A stretch of 64,000 nucleotides of DNA from Physella acuta (GCF_028476545.1 NW_026731828.1:270501-334500); one strand, 5' to 3'. Positions 49,785 to 60,591 are shown, numbered from the stretch's first letter. The notes: generated by a model from the sequence alone, not told the origin. Program-made: numbers and translations.

Positions 49785-51251
49785 AAAAACTTTATTTCTT
49801 TATAATTATTTCCTTAATATAACAACTGTTACATATTATTATAATATTCAGCTTTTCAATTTACAGACAAAAAATGTGTTTTTTTCAATGTAAAAAGTTA
49901 AAAGTACTGTTACAGTTTTACTTTTGCGTGAAACAAACCAGTGTTTTTAAGATTCAGTTCAATATGAACAATAAGTTAAATTTCATGTCAAGAAATTTAA
50001 CAACAGGCTATCACAGGAGTGTGTGATTTGTCAAACTCCTTTTGCGCTTTATACAATAGACTATACAAATTATTTACAATTTTAACAGACATTTTTTTAA
50101 AAATCAACTACCAGGTTCCCATATTTTAGAATTTAAAAATGTTTTTTCAGTCCCATGTTGTAAGAAGTTTTTAAAAATAAAAATAGCAATGAAAATATAC
50201 TATACCTATACATCCTAACTCACTGTATAAAAGTGTTCATTGATCAACTTTGTATCTATATAGTAATAGTATGTATACAAGCTGGAAAACATCATCTGGA
50301 TCCAAGAATCTTGGTTGGACAAAGTGAACTAAATATCTATTATTGATCATATCTAAGCTAAATTTTTATTGATTTGAAAACTGATTTAAAGATATCCGTA
50401 AATAATTTGTATAAGCTTATTTATACTGTTATATTGCTGCATTAAGGCACTAACATGAAGAATTAACTTAATTAAGGTAGAAATATTGCTATTTGCAAAA
50501 CAAAGAAAGATTGTTTTTAATAAAACATTAAGTAAAGGGAAGTTTTGTGCTTAAGGCAAGATTTGATAATGTGTTTTTGTTACACTTTGGTTATGATTCA
50601 GAAAATCAAACAATTTGTTTTTCACCTGTGATAAACCTATTACTAAATGTGCACAAGGCTCCAATGTCAATATAATTGTGAGCTAAGACAACAGAAACTA
50701 CCCAGAGGTTTTTTTTACAAAGCAAAAGTGTATTAAAAAACTACGGTAAAAATCTCAGAAACAAATAATACAAATCACGTTAGAAAACACAATATGTATG
50801 TTTTGTTCCTCTTGTCAGTTTTTGTTGCTAAAGTAATATTGTGTTGTTTAGTGTGGCAAAGTTTTAACGTTAAGCATCAACAGCTGTATTAGCTTCTTAA
50901 GGTTTTATAATCTTTGTATTTCTTATAATTAAATTTTTTTAATTCTAAAAACATTTTTTGAATAATGATAACAATTTTAAAATATTAATGGACATTTGTA
51001 TAAAAATATTGCAAGTCTTTAAAAAAAAATGGTGTGAATACATCCACTACACAAATGCCATGACTTATAAAACAAAATTGTGTTTAAAGATGTACAAAAA
51101 AGCACATAAAAACAACAAATGTATAGTTCATTATTTGCTTAGCAAATGTGTACGCAGCAGTGCTCTTGAAGACTAGAAATAATTTCTTTGTATCACTTAA
51201 TAGAAATACTCCATTTTAAACTGCTGCTTTTATTTATAAACTGAAATCACA
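49785..51251 (-). other. 3' UTR of the sorting nexin gene
   Basis: About 1.5 kb of AT-rich, repeat-poor sequence lies downstream of the - strand stop at 51252. AATAAA signals on the - strand are possible near 51229, 50421, 50366 and 49792. No coding exon was found. Confidence 0.5.
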
Positions 51252-54200
51252 CTACTTTGAACTTTGAAAATTAGTGGCTCCTTTCAATGGTAAACCCAAT
51301 CCTTCAAATTCAACACAGTCAGAGGATCCTGATCTATTTTTATCATCCTCATAGTCATCGTCTCCTTGTATACTTGTTGAAAACCCCTTTTTAGAACCAC
51401 TGGGTGCACTGTACTTAACCACAGATGCAGGGAGTGTTTGTGCTGCCTGTGAGCCTGCTATGTCGCTCGTTGTTTGTTTGGAAGTTGATGGCTGATTGTT
51501 GCCATTTTCCTTGTCTGAGAGTGTCAATGAATTCTCTGCTGAGGACAGCCTTTTGGCGCAGTACTGACGGTCCTCCTCATTCATCACTATCTCTTTGGGT
51601 TCAATCGGGATAATATTTGTACTGGAGATGAGAAATAATCATTTTTTAAACTATAGGATAATATTTGTACTGGAGATGAGAAATAATCATTTTTTAAACT
51701 ATAGGATAATATTTGTACTGGAGATGAGAAATAATCATTTTTTAAACTATAGGATAATATTTGTACTGGAGATGAGAAATAATCATTTTTTAAACTATAG
51801 GATAATATTTGTACTGGAGATGAGAAATAATCATTTTTTAAACTATAGGATAATATTTGTACTGGAGATGAGAAATAATCATTTTTTAAACAATTAGGAT
51901 TACATTTGTACTGTATATTAGAAATAATTTAACCATTTTAATTTAAATTGTTTTATATAAACTTTAAAACCAAAACTTTTTAAAAGTGTGTTTTTATAGT
52001 ATTAAAAGTGTTGCTAAAAAGACTATTATTCAAATAAAGTACACTAGAAACAATACATTGATTATTGTGCTACAAAATAATTTTCAATCTGCCTTGAACT
52101 AAAGAGCTAAAAAACAAGTGTCCAGGTTTACCTAGTCTTTTATGTAATTTTTTATGCATGCATTTAAACATTTTATTAAAAAATATAACAGTTCTACACA
52201 TTTAAGATATCAGAGTGTTAGTTTTATCATCCGCATGGCTGTATTGAATGTACTAACTTTTTTTATAATCAGGATATAAATACCAGGAAAATAAAAATCT
52301 TACATAAAACATTTCAGTAAAACAGTATAGTTATCCCCCCCCCCCCCCCCCACCCTAAATTGTTGGGGTAATTTCAACACTTTTGACTTACTTTACAACA
52401 TAACTACTTGTGTGAACATGGCCAATATTTTTCCATGCATTTTCAATGAAAGACTCAGACAAACGACCCTCAAAGTACTCATCCATCTCCTCTGTGGTTA
52501 GGTCGGTCTGTAGAAACAAGTGGAATGCTGCGTCTGATAGAACTGTGTCTGTCACCAGAAGCCTGAGGAAAAATTATGTTCATATATTACAAACTACACA
52601 CGTTAAGTAGAATTTGGATTGTTATAGTTTATACAACATGAACATGATAAGCATAGAAGGAAAAAAAAACAAATGGGTGATTCATTTTTAAGCGATTTAT
52701 ATATTTTATATAGTATGCGACAATATTCTTTCATACACAGAGGTCACTAAAACAGATGTACTTTACAGGTTAACTTCACTGTCTTGGGCATGAATGGGAA
52801 AAGATGCTGATGAAATACTTGTTTATACTATTTGAACTAGAAAAAACTAAGAATAGTGCCTATAACCAATATGAATGTAAATGAACTTGAAAAGACAAGT
52901 AAAATATACTGTAACTAAAATACCTACTCATTTAAGAAGTTTTCAATTAGCTTCATTCTTGTTTTAATAAATGATGGATCAAATCTTTCCGCTAAAACTT
53001 TCTTGGGTGGCAGAGCAGGTAATGACCTGTCAATCATAGAAGTTACATAGTTATATAATATGTTATTTTCAAATCAAACCTTCTTACTCTCAAATTGCTT
53101 CACACTGAATCTTATTAATCAAACAAATTATAACATCTACTACTAAGAGGGTTAATATACCAAATGCTATGAAATTTCATCTAAACGCAAGTATGTTAAA
53201 TAAACAAAAATTATTATTTTTACATTAATTATGCTGTGGTATTAAAGGAAGATGCTCGTTATAACTGCTGTTAATATAAAAATTTGAACTAGATCAATTT
53301 AAAAAAAAAAATCTGTTTGTAGTAGTAGAAAAAACGCGATTAATTCCTGAGAAATAATAAAATTGTTAAAAGATATTTATACTCACACATATTTATGGTT
53401 TGCTTTGAGTACATTATAAAGCCAAATCAGCTCGGAGTAGCGCCTTCTGACAGCAGAAAGATGCAAATGAAATGCTGGATGCTCTGTCTGAAATTAAATT
53501 TTTCACATGCATTTTTTTTACAAATATCTATTGAACTCAAATATAATCCTTTCACTCTAAAGAAACAGTTTGACATTTTTATTATTAATACATTTTTTTT
53601 TGCAGCAAAAACTGACAGAACTAACTCAAGCAACCTAAAGTGTATACAGATTTAGATGTATATTTCATACCTTGATACAAATTTGATATGATGTATATTT
53701 CCCATGCTCCCATGTGCTGTGAATGACTGGATCTTTGACAATTATTTTGGGCAACAAATCCTGAAAAAATAGAACATTGTTTATTTATTGACACATTTTG
53801 TTTCCTGGTTGGTCTTTACGTTTCTGCTATATGATACCAGTTAGCAGCTACCTGTTGTCAAGCAAATCAATTAAAATCTTCACAACCAACAATTTTTAGA
53901 AATGGTTGCAAAATGGTGGGTGCATGGTGCATGATTAGAAAATTCATGTGCCAATTTTTAATACTCATTACACAACCACACTTCATAGTGGAACATTAAT
54001 TATATCACAGTAAGCTCAGTATATTGTTGGTGGGGGGGGGGGGGGGGGGTTCTCAAAAATAAAAAATAAAATTTCTTAAAAGTAAAAGATTTTTGTGACT
54101 TTTTCCTGTGATTTTATTTCTGTGACTTTTTTCTGACAAAAATTACAATTAAAACTTTTTTTCTTCTGTGACTTGTTTCAGATAAAAGTTTTCCATTTTG

Positions 54201-54544
54201 ACTTTTTCCTTTGCAAAACTGTGACCTTTTTCAGTGTTTTTTCCTGTGACTCCCCCCCCCCCCCCCGTGTGTGTAGGTGGTGGGGGGGGGGAGGTTGCCC
54301 ACAAATTATCACAATTTTTTAGTTCATATCATAGACTATGATGACGAAAACTGATTTTTTTTTTGGCGCCCTAAGATAATTGGAGAGTTCTGGCGAGCAC
54401 TTGTGGATAAGAAGACTAAGTAAGTAAATAACAGGACACGGAAAATAGTCTTCCGCTAACCAGGATACATTTTTTAAAAGTAGCCTACATATTTACAAAA
54501 CTTACCACATCCGTATATTCATAACTGCTATCACTACTGTCCAT
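51252..54544 (-). CDS. SNX10/SNX11-like sorting nexin (PX domain)
   Basis: Six exons on the - strand join in phase to 289 aa: 54506-54544, 53671-53760, 53387-53487, 52928-53026, 52392-52562, 51252-51621. A PX domain fills about residues 14-140. It includes the Pro/Lys-rich DLLPKIIVKDPVIHS, SYQICIK, the phosphoinositide-binding AVRRRYSELIWLYNVL (55-70), LPALPPKK (79-86) and FLQTDLTTEEMDEYFEG. These match SNX10/11 (VRRRYREFVWLR, LPELPSK, LHLFLQS). PX proteins bind PI3P on endosomes; SNX10 works in V-ATPase and endolysosomal trafficking, so a similar role is likely. The C-terminal ~120 residues are Ser-rich and acidic (GDDDYEDDKN) and appear disordered. Whether it is SNX10 or SNX11 cannot be decided, as invertebrates often have one ancestral gene. 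The last intron ends in a 48-bp tandem repeat. Confidence 0.88.
51608..51893. repeat. Six 48-bp tandem units spanning a 3' splice site of the SNX gene
   Basis: Unit starts are at 51608, 51656, 51704, 51752, 51800 and 51848, and the units appear identical apart from the last few bases. On the - strand every unit contains TTTCTCATCTCCAG|TACAAA, the acceptor of the last SNX exon. Only the innermost copy (exon start 51621) leaves the frame open; using any of the outer five brings in an in-frame TAG within the next unit. The 100-codon + strand ORF here is repeat read-through. Confidence 0.92.
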
Positions 54545-55689
54545 TCTTGCACATTTACTTATACTCTAACAATAAAGTCGCTAAAAAGGCCAACTATTTT
54601 CAAGTTTTCAAGATAAGCTGTACAATACAATGTCAATCTGGAATCAGCTGTGTGTTAATGAGTATCCAAGTGTAAACAATAGGTGTGTAGTGTGCTATAC
54701 GACATACGTCAACACACTAGACCTAATCTAGAATTTACTAACAATGTGGTGAAGAGAAATAGAATTCGAGAACGAATTATCAGAATATTTTCAACGTCAC
54801 CAACAGCACACAGCCCTATCACTATCAGCGTTGATCAAAAGATAACCGTCTAAGAGACTCTAATAACTCAGCTGAGTAGCTCCGTCTCAATCTGTAGAAA
54901 ACTAGATCTACGCCTTATTTTACTTCTACAACTCGGGTCTAGTCGACTTCAATTAAGCAATTACTGTAATTCATAATAAAGCCAAAAGGCGGATAAGCTT
55001 TATGAATTAATTCGAATGGTGACTGTCCACGAAAGTCAAGGAAAACACCTCTGAATTTTAATATGTAAATTAACCCGTGTAGAATCTTTGAGCATCCGGG
55101 TTGTAAAATAACAGCGCTTTTCTTATAAAACCGATTGCTAGGTTCGTAAAGGTTCACATAGATCTAGATCTATTTACAGCTAGGCCCAACAACATAAATA
55201 ACAGCATCCGGTAGAAACGGCGACTGTCACAAGTAGGTCATATCCTTGAAAGTAGGGAAAATTTGGCTGATTTGGTACAAGTAAATTGGTGTCAAACCAT
55301 GCGAACGGAACGTGGACAATAGCTGGGTACTAATGAGGTCAGATTCGGGTGTAGAGGTATGACCCTGTTTCTAAATAAACAAAGAGCATAGCCTAGGGAT
55401 TACGTTGCGACCTAAGGCAAATTATAGGGACGGTGAGTCAGAGACAGTCTAGAGTCTAGACTATAACATTTAGGACACCGGCGGGCAAAGTTATCAATAT
55501 AAATACAAACAAAATATAAGTACTCTTAAATTGCGTGAGTTGTGTTGTTTTTTAAGACGATTTTAGCATATAAAAAAAAGCCACTCCGACACAGTTCACA
55601 CTTGCGGCACGTCAAAGAAGACAAAGGGATTCGGCTGGGTCATCTTTAAATTCACATGTACTGCTGTATAACAACTTTACAAGAAGGGT
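54545..55689. other. Upstream region of the sorting nexin gene
   Basis: Contains the 5' UTR and presumed promoter of the - strand gene, then intergenic DNA. Short ORFs are unsupported. No clear core promoter element was assigned. Confidence 0.4.
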
Positions 55690-55862
55690 TAGGGGTCATC
55701 CATTTATGACGTCCTCAATTTTTTTTGGATTTTGGAAATCCCCCCCCCCCCTAAAAAATCCACTTAATTCCCTTTTAAAAGTCCATTCGCGTCCGCAGAA
55801 GTCAATTTTTTTCGGCCCCCTCCCCCCCCCCCCGTGTGGACGTCATAAATGGATGACCCCTT
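55690..55862. mobile_element. Complete foldback miniature element
   Basis: Nearly perfect inverted ends: AGGGGTCATCCATTTATGAC at 55690 and GTCATAAATGGATGACCCCT ending at about 55861, joined through GTCC/GGAC. The middle has C-runs and CAATTTTTTT blocks. It belongs to the family seen at 12286-12383, 29383-29640 and 42979-43372. A clear target duplication was not found. Confidence 0.8.
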
Positions 55863-55865
55863 CGT

Positions 55866-56075
55866 GTGGTCAGCGCTATACCCAGCTGCCTTTACTCTCC
55901 ATAATGTGAGTTAGCTACTCATTAGTGTGGTCAGCGCTATACCCAGCCGCCTTTACTCTCCCTAATGTGAGTTAGGTACACATCAGAGCTGGGTGGACTC
56001 AGGGACGTTCTACTGATTTGAACACGAGGCTTCCGGGTTAGCAGTCTAGCGCTCTACCGCTAGGTCACAACGTCC
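55866..56075 (-). repeat. SINE-B copy with an internal ~60-bp tandem duplication
   Basis: Read on the - strand: tRNA-like head (CTAGCGGTAGAGCGCTAGAC, TGCTAACCCGGAAGC), then the body with CACATTAGGGAGAGTAAAGG and GGTATAGCGCTGACCACAC. The last block is present twice in tandem (+ strand 55867-55924 and 55926-55984). Confidence 0.8.
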
Positions 56076-56079
56076 CACA

Positions 56080-56610
56080 TTTTGAGACTTTGAAAGACAT
56101 TAAAGTGAAGGCATCTCCAAAGCCTCGCCTGTTACATTTTCAGTTCTCTAAGTATTCCAACTTTTTGTGCCAATCCAATTTATAATGGTCAGCCATTTTT
56201 TTGTTGTTTTTTTTGTCCTATGTTACTTACAATTCTATTTTTAATTTAATCTGTGTCGATTATCACGTCAAAAAATACATACAGAGCAGATAAAGAACAG
56301 CTGATATGAGCTGGGCACATGTTTCCTTGTATCCTATTAAACTACGAGCTTGTACATTCTTCCAACAGAGAGAGCGTAGATAATAACAGGATGTGTTAGA
56401 TAAGAGTGCAGGGTCTACCATGTTTTTAAATGGCGAACACGTCTGTACACAAAGACACCCCTGCTTTAGATTAGCCATACACACAACACAGCAGCTGTGA
56501 TGTAAATAATCAAACATCATTTTAATCTGATGGTGGACTGAAGCTGTCTTTGTACCTGGGAGTTCTAAAGACAGAGCAGGCAGGGCGTACTGCAAAACTG
56601 ATTGTGTGGA
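56080..56610. other. Intergenic DNA
   Basis: No repeat family was recognised. A 110-codon - strand ORF (56263-56595) is Cys-rich but has no recognisable domain or splice context and is not called a gene. Confidence 0.4.
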
Positions 56611-56613
56611 AAC

Positions 56614-56908
56614 GTGGTGTAACTAGTTACAGCCCCCCCCCCCCCCCCCACCGAAGAGATGCCTAAAAGAAACTGCTGGGTAGCATTTTGTGTAAACAAA
56701 TGTTTATTATCTTATCAACGGTGAATAGATGCCCGCGTGCTATTCTTCGGGGCGCATATAAAGCTAGTTATATATCTTGTACCCCCGAAGAAAGTCTACC
56801 CCCCCCCTCCCGAACGAAATGGAATTTATATAGAAAATATGTACTTTAAGAGCGTCCGCCCCCCCCCCCCCCTCCGGCAGAAAAAAGTCTGAAAGAATCA
56901 CTGCTCCC
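56614..56908. mobile_element. G/C-tract hAT miniature element, rearranged copy
   Basis: C-runs with CCGAAGAGATGCCT..AAAGAAACTGCTG at the left, and CGAAGAAAGTCTACC, GAACGAAATGGAATTTATAT and CGGCAGAAAAAAGTCTGAAA at the right, are all family blocks. A ~90-bp unrelated segment separates them. No target duplication is visible. Confidence 0.6.
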
Positions 56909-57207
56909 ACTATTATACTGTGGTAGTAAAATCATTTAAGATAGGTCTAGTTACTAGTAGAGACACTTGATTCTTCCAAAGTAACATGCTTTAGAGACAC
57001 TTTTAAATAGTTCTTATGACAACAAGCTACAGGTACAGACTCCACGACTGCACTAGATAACCTATGTGTACTACGACATCGGTCTAGTCTTCGCGGAAAT
57101 AGATTTATTTACCTAGCATTGTCCAGCCTGAAGAGACAAAACGTCTCGTATTTGTATAAAAGCGGTTCAAGTGTAGAGCACGTGATCACATGATATTCGC
57201 TTATGTA

Positions 57208-57285
57208 CACAATAGCCAATGGTCAGCGGGGTATTGTGGGCTATAAATAGTCTAGTGCCCATGCGTTCTACACGCGGTCCCCACC
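57208..57285 (+). promoter_or_regulatory. Candidate TATA/CCAAT promoter
   Basis: AGCCAATGGTCAG at about 57211 is followed ~30 bp later by GGCTATAAATAGTC near 57240, a well-formed TATA box. A start site near 57270 would be expected. No downstream coding exon could be confirmed, so this may be chance or may serve a non-coding transcript. Confidence 0.3.
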
Positions 57286-57678
57286 ATAGTTGTCTCGCCA
57301 CTAGCCCCCATGTGTTTCTTTCATAACAATTTTCTCGGGGGGGAGGGGGGGGGGAGAGAAGGACACCCCCACCCTAGAAATGTGTGAAAGAAACTCAGCC
57401 TCCACCCCGGACACACCACGAAAGCTGGAGTCGTGTTCTGATGTGTAACGTTTTACAAGATGACAACTTCCTACCATAGGTCAAGGTCTCCTGACAAAGA
57501 AATAAGGTTCAATTTGATTCACAAGTGGATGCCCCCCACCCCCCATTTGGGACCCGCCCCCAACCATTGTTTTGGAATATATATAGGCCTCTCTCCCTCT
57601 AAATGTATCTTGTAAAGGCCATGTTTAAAAATAACTCATCCCCCCCCCCCCCCACCAATGAATGGACCCGACAATGAA

Positions 57679-57822
57679 CAGTTTCTTCCAGGCATCTATT
57701 CGGGGGGATGGGGAGGAGCGGAGTCGTCCCCCCCCCCCAACGAAATGGAATTTATTTAAAAATATATACTTTTCACAGTGTCCGCCCCATCCCCCGTTGA
57801 ATAAAGTCTGGAAGAAACACTG
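57679..57822. mobile_element. G/C-tract hAT miniature element, short copy
   Basis: Ends are CAGTTTCTTCCAGGC and GTCTGGAAGAAACACTG. Flanks are ACAATGAA (57671-57678) and ACAATGAG (57823-57830), an 8-bp duplication with one change. It is shorter than its relatives (144 bp). Confidence 0.82.
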
Positions 57823-57830
57823 ACAATGAG

Positions 57831-58548
57831 TATTGCAAAAAGTGATTGCCCAACAATAATTATTTGAAGAGGTTCGTTTATTACCACACTATATAGTAAC
57901 AATTGCGGTCGAACCTACAAAGAAAAGGCGAGTATTTCAAAGAAGTGTAAAATTAGACATTTTACGGTAATTATGTTTGAACTAAAAACAGACATCTACT
58001 CATCAGCTGACAAGTCATGTGACATCCCACGCGATAACTGATAAATATGTAAACAGCCATGGGACATGACGTCTGCTATACTGTTGAGTTCAGTTAAATA
58101 CCATGATTAAGCTACACTATTTCCCCGGGAAATCTTATGATGGGAAAATTGTGGTACAGGGCGAATTCGAAAAGATTGACAGGCGAATAGACTATGTAAT
58201 TTGTAATTTTTTTTTTTACTAATAAGTGAATTGGGTCGTTCATGGGATACTTTTTTTTTTAGTGAAGACTTTTACCCCTCCCCATCGACAGATAATCACT
58301 CGCCCATCATACAAAGTACAATGTTTCATTTTTGCAACATGGATCGGGATTGGGCTAGTTGACACGTTTTTATTATAATTTAAAAAAAAAAGTCTTTAAA
58401 GCAAAATCATTGCAAGTCAATTAATTTTTTAAAAAGTGCAATAAAGAAAGACCTCAGACCTTTATTTGAAAAGAGAAGGCTGGTTTTAGACAAAAAATGT
58501 CAATATGAGAGGAGGACATGCTGAATGTGACGTCATCTTATGGGAGGG
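57831..58548. other. Intergenic DNA with one weak candidate exon
   Basis: From 58104 (+) a frame opens with MIKLHYFPGKSYDG and runs about 32 codons to a plausible donor (GACTAT|GTAATT, near 58196). Base composition is more gene-like than its surroundings and the ATG context is ATACCATGA. I recognise no family and found no following exon, so it is only a candidate first exon. Confidence 0.25.
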
Positions 58549-58723
58549 TAGTGTTTCTTCCAGACTTTTTTCCCCGGGGGGGGGGGGACGGGACGGGGGA
58601 CTTGATATTTTCGGATGGAGGGGGCGCACACTGATAAAAGTATGCTCTATATACATTTTATTTCGTTCGGGGGGGGGGGGGGGGGCGGTAGACTAACCCC
58701 CCCCCCCCCCGGAAGAAATTCTG
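58549..58723. mobile_element. G/C-tract hAT miniature element, decayed ends
   Basis: It runs from TAGTGTTTCTTCCAGACTTT to GGAAGAAATTCTG and has the same G-run/TTTCATT/TTCGTTCG interior order as the intact copies. No clear 8-bp duplication remains. Confidence 0.72.
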
Positions 58724-59262
58724 CGGAAGGTGCTGAATTTTTGTGACCACGAGTGACGATGTAGAAGGGAGGGGGGGGGGGGGCTACTTTTAAAAAAAAT
58801 AGTCAACAATTATAGCTTTATATTAAAGGAATACGCCTTTTTAAATTGCAGATATAATTTATAAACAGCCGCTGTTCTCACAGGCGATTGGGTGGGCAAG
58901 AGATGGGGTATGGTGACCAAAGAGGAAAAAGTGTCGGAAAATGTCTGTTATATTAATATATGTTATATAGATAGCTATACAATATATTGGTATCTATAAA
59001 GTGAAACTTGATTGTGTAGCCCTATAAACTATAAATACACAATGTATAATGGAATCTTATAGGCCTATAGTAGGCAAAATTTATAAAACATCTATTCATA
59101 AGATAAGTCTATTACTAATTAGATCTAGTAATTTCTTAATATTTTAATAAAGTTTAATAAAGGCTCTAGATCTAGATCTTATCTAGATACAGAAAACTGT
59201 AAACTAATGATTAGCATAGGAGTTTATGAGTTTAGATATAGTTAAGTTACTATAGAATGTAG
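58724..59262. other. Intergenic DNA
   Basis: AT-rich sequence with a G-run near 58765 and TAGATC units near 59120-59190. No gene was seen. Confidence 0.5.
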
Positions 59263-59270
59263 ATCATAGT

Positions 59271-59497
59271 CAGAGTTTCTTCCAGGCATCTCTTCGGGGG
59301 GGGGGGGGGGGCGAAGCCCCCCCGAAAATTTTTTACCGCCCCCCCCCCCCCCGAACGAAATGAAATTTATATAATTTATATAGAAAATATATACTTTTAA
59401 TAGTGTCTGCCCCCCCGAAGAAAGTTTATCGCCCCCCCCCCCCGAAGATTTCAAGTACCCCCCCCCCCCCGGAGAAAAAAGTCTGGAAGAAACACTG
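59271..59497. mobile_element. G/C-tract hAT miniature element, intact copy
   Basis: Ends are CAGAGTTTCTTCCAGGC and GTCTGGAAGAAACACTG, flanked by a perfect 8-bp duplication ATCATAGT (59263-59270 and 59498-59505). At 227 bp it is the best reference copy of the family. It is oriented opposite to the one at 45579-45800. It contains one G-run and four C-runs, each 7-14 bases. Confidence 0.9.
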
Positions 59498-59573
59498 ATC
59501 ATAGTAATCATAGTTTTTTAGTTACTATAGTAACTATCTATCTATATTCTATAGATAGTAAAAAAATTGATTT

Positions 59574-59843
59574 AAAAAAAATTCATAAAAAACGTTTTAA
59601 TAACAAGCTTTTATGTAATGATGCACTAAAAAGTAGAAAATAAATTATAGACTACTATTTAAATAACTATAAAGAAAAGCGTGGGTCACTTTAGTATCTA
59701 TTGGATACCTTTACTAATGTTAAGGAAGACACCCACGCTTTTCTTTATAGTTATTTAAATAGTAGTCTATAATTTATTTTCTACTTTTTAGTGCATCATT
59801 ACATAAAAGCTTGTTATTAAAACGTTTTTTATGAATTTTTTTT
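59574..59843. repeat. Perfect 113-bp inverted repeat with 44-nt loop (unit 1)
   Basis: The left arm 59574-59686 and right arm 59731-59843 are exact reverse complements. The loop 59687-59730 contains a small GTATC...GATAC stem. The arms begin in an A8/T8 run next to TTCATAAAAAACGTTTTAAT and end at AGCGTGGGT. If transcribed from either strand this would give a 113-bp double-stranded RNA. Confidence 0.95.
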
Positions 59844-59884
59844 CAGTACTTTACATGTTTTATCTACAATAGAGTTACATGACT

Positions 59885-59939
59885 AAAAACCATTGCGCGC
59901 CTACTGAATATCACGTTCAGTAGGCGCGCAATGGTTTTT
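59885..59939. repeat. 24-bp perfect GC-rich hairpin, 7-nt loop (unit 1)
   Basis: The left arm 59885-59908 begins AAAAACCATTGCGCGCC, the loop is TATCACG, and the right arm is 59916-59939. The stem is much more GC-rich than its surroundings. An identical copy is at 60537-60591. Confidence 0.93.
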
Positions 59940-60223
59940 GAACGCAGCCATTACGTGGTCGTGATGGCGCAGCTATTGATGACGCGTGTGGTGTGGTTGG
60001 CTAGACATGCCTACTAATTCGGTCCAAATTTTAATTAATTCATAAAAAATCAATTAGGCATCCAATTAAGTCAAATTTAGTTTCAGATTGCATTGTCTTC
60101 ATGTCTTGACCCACGTGCCAACTGTGAATCGTGTCGGTCAAGTAGAACTGTCCGAATTTTCACTCCTGCGTTTCCGTCTAGACTGACGACAGACAGAGGA
60201 AGTGAGTTAAATAAAAGCTTGTA

Positions 60224-60495
60224 AAAAAAAAATTCATAAAAAACGTTTTAATAACAAGCTTTTATGTAACAATGCACTAAAAAGTAGAAAATAAATTATA
60301 GACTACTATTTAAATAACTATAAAGAAAAGCGTGGGTCACTTTAGTATCTATTGGATACCTTTACTAATGTTAAGGAAGACACCCACGCTTTTCTTTATA
60401 GTTATTTAAATAGTAGTCTATAATTTATTTTCTACTTTTTAGTGCATTGTTACATAAAAGCTTGTTATTAAAACGTTTTTTATGAATTTTTTTTT
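60224..60495. repeat. Perfect 114-bp inverted repeat with 44-nt loop (unit 2)
   Basis: Arms are 60224-60337 and 60382-60495, with a loop identical to unit 1. Relative to unit 1, the left arm has CA in place of TG (60270-60271) and the right arm TG in place of CA (60448-60449), so pairing stays perfect. Confidence 0.95.
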
Positions 60496-60536
60496 CAGTA
60501 CTTTACATGTTTTATTTACAATAGAGTTATATGACT

Positions 60537-60591
60537 AAAAACCATTGCGCGCCTACTGAATATCACGTTCAGTAGGCGCGCAATGGTTTTT
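60537..60591. repeat. 24-bp perfect GC-rich hairpin, 7-nt loop (unit 2)
   Basis: Identical in stem and loop to the hairpin at 59885-59939. Confidence 0.93.

Noticed and set aside
51595-51897. 100-codon + strand ORF with a 16-residue repeat
   Set aside because: It arises because the 48-bp tandem unit is a multiple of three. The functional meaning lies on the other strand, in the SNX splice acceptor.
54000-54300. Long G- and C-runs in SNX intron 1, initially taken as a hAT miniature
   Set aside because: The TTTCTTCCAG-type ends and the ordered internal blocks of that family are missing; treated as simple sequence.
56263-56595. 110-codon Cys-rich - strand ORF
   Set aside because: No signal peptide, domain or family could be recognised and the start context is weak; kept as chance until transcript data exist.
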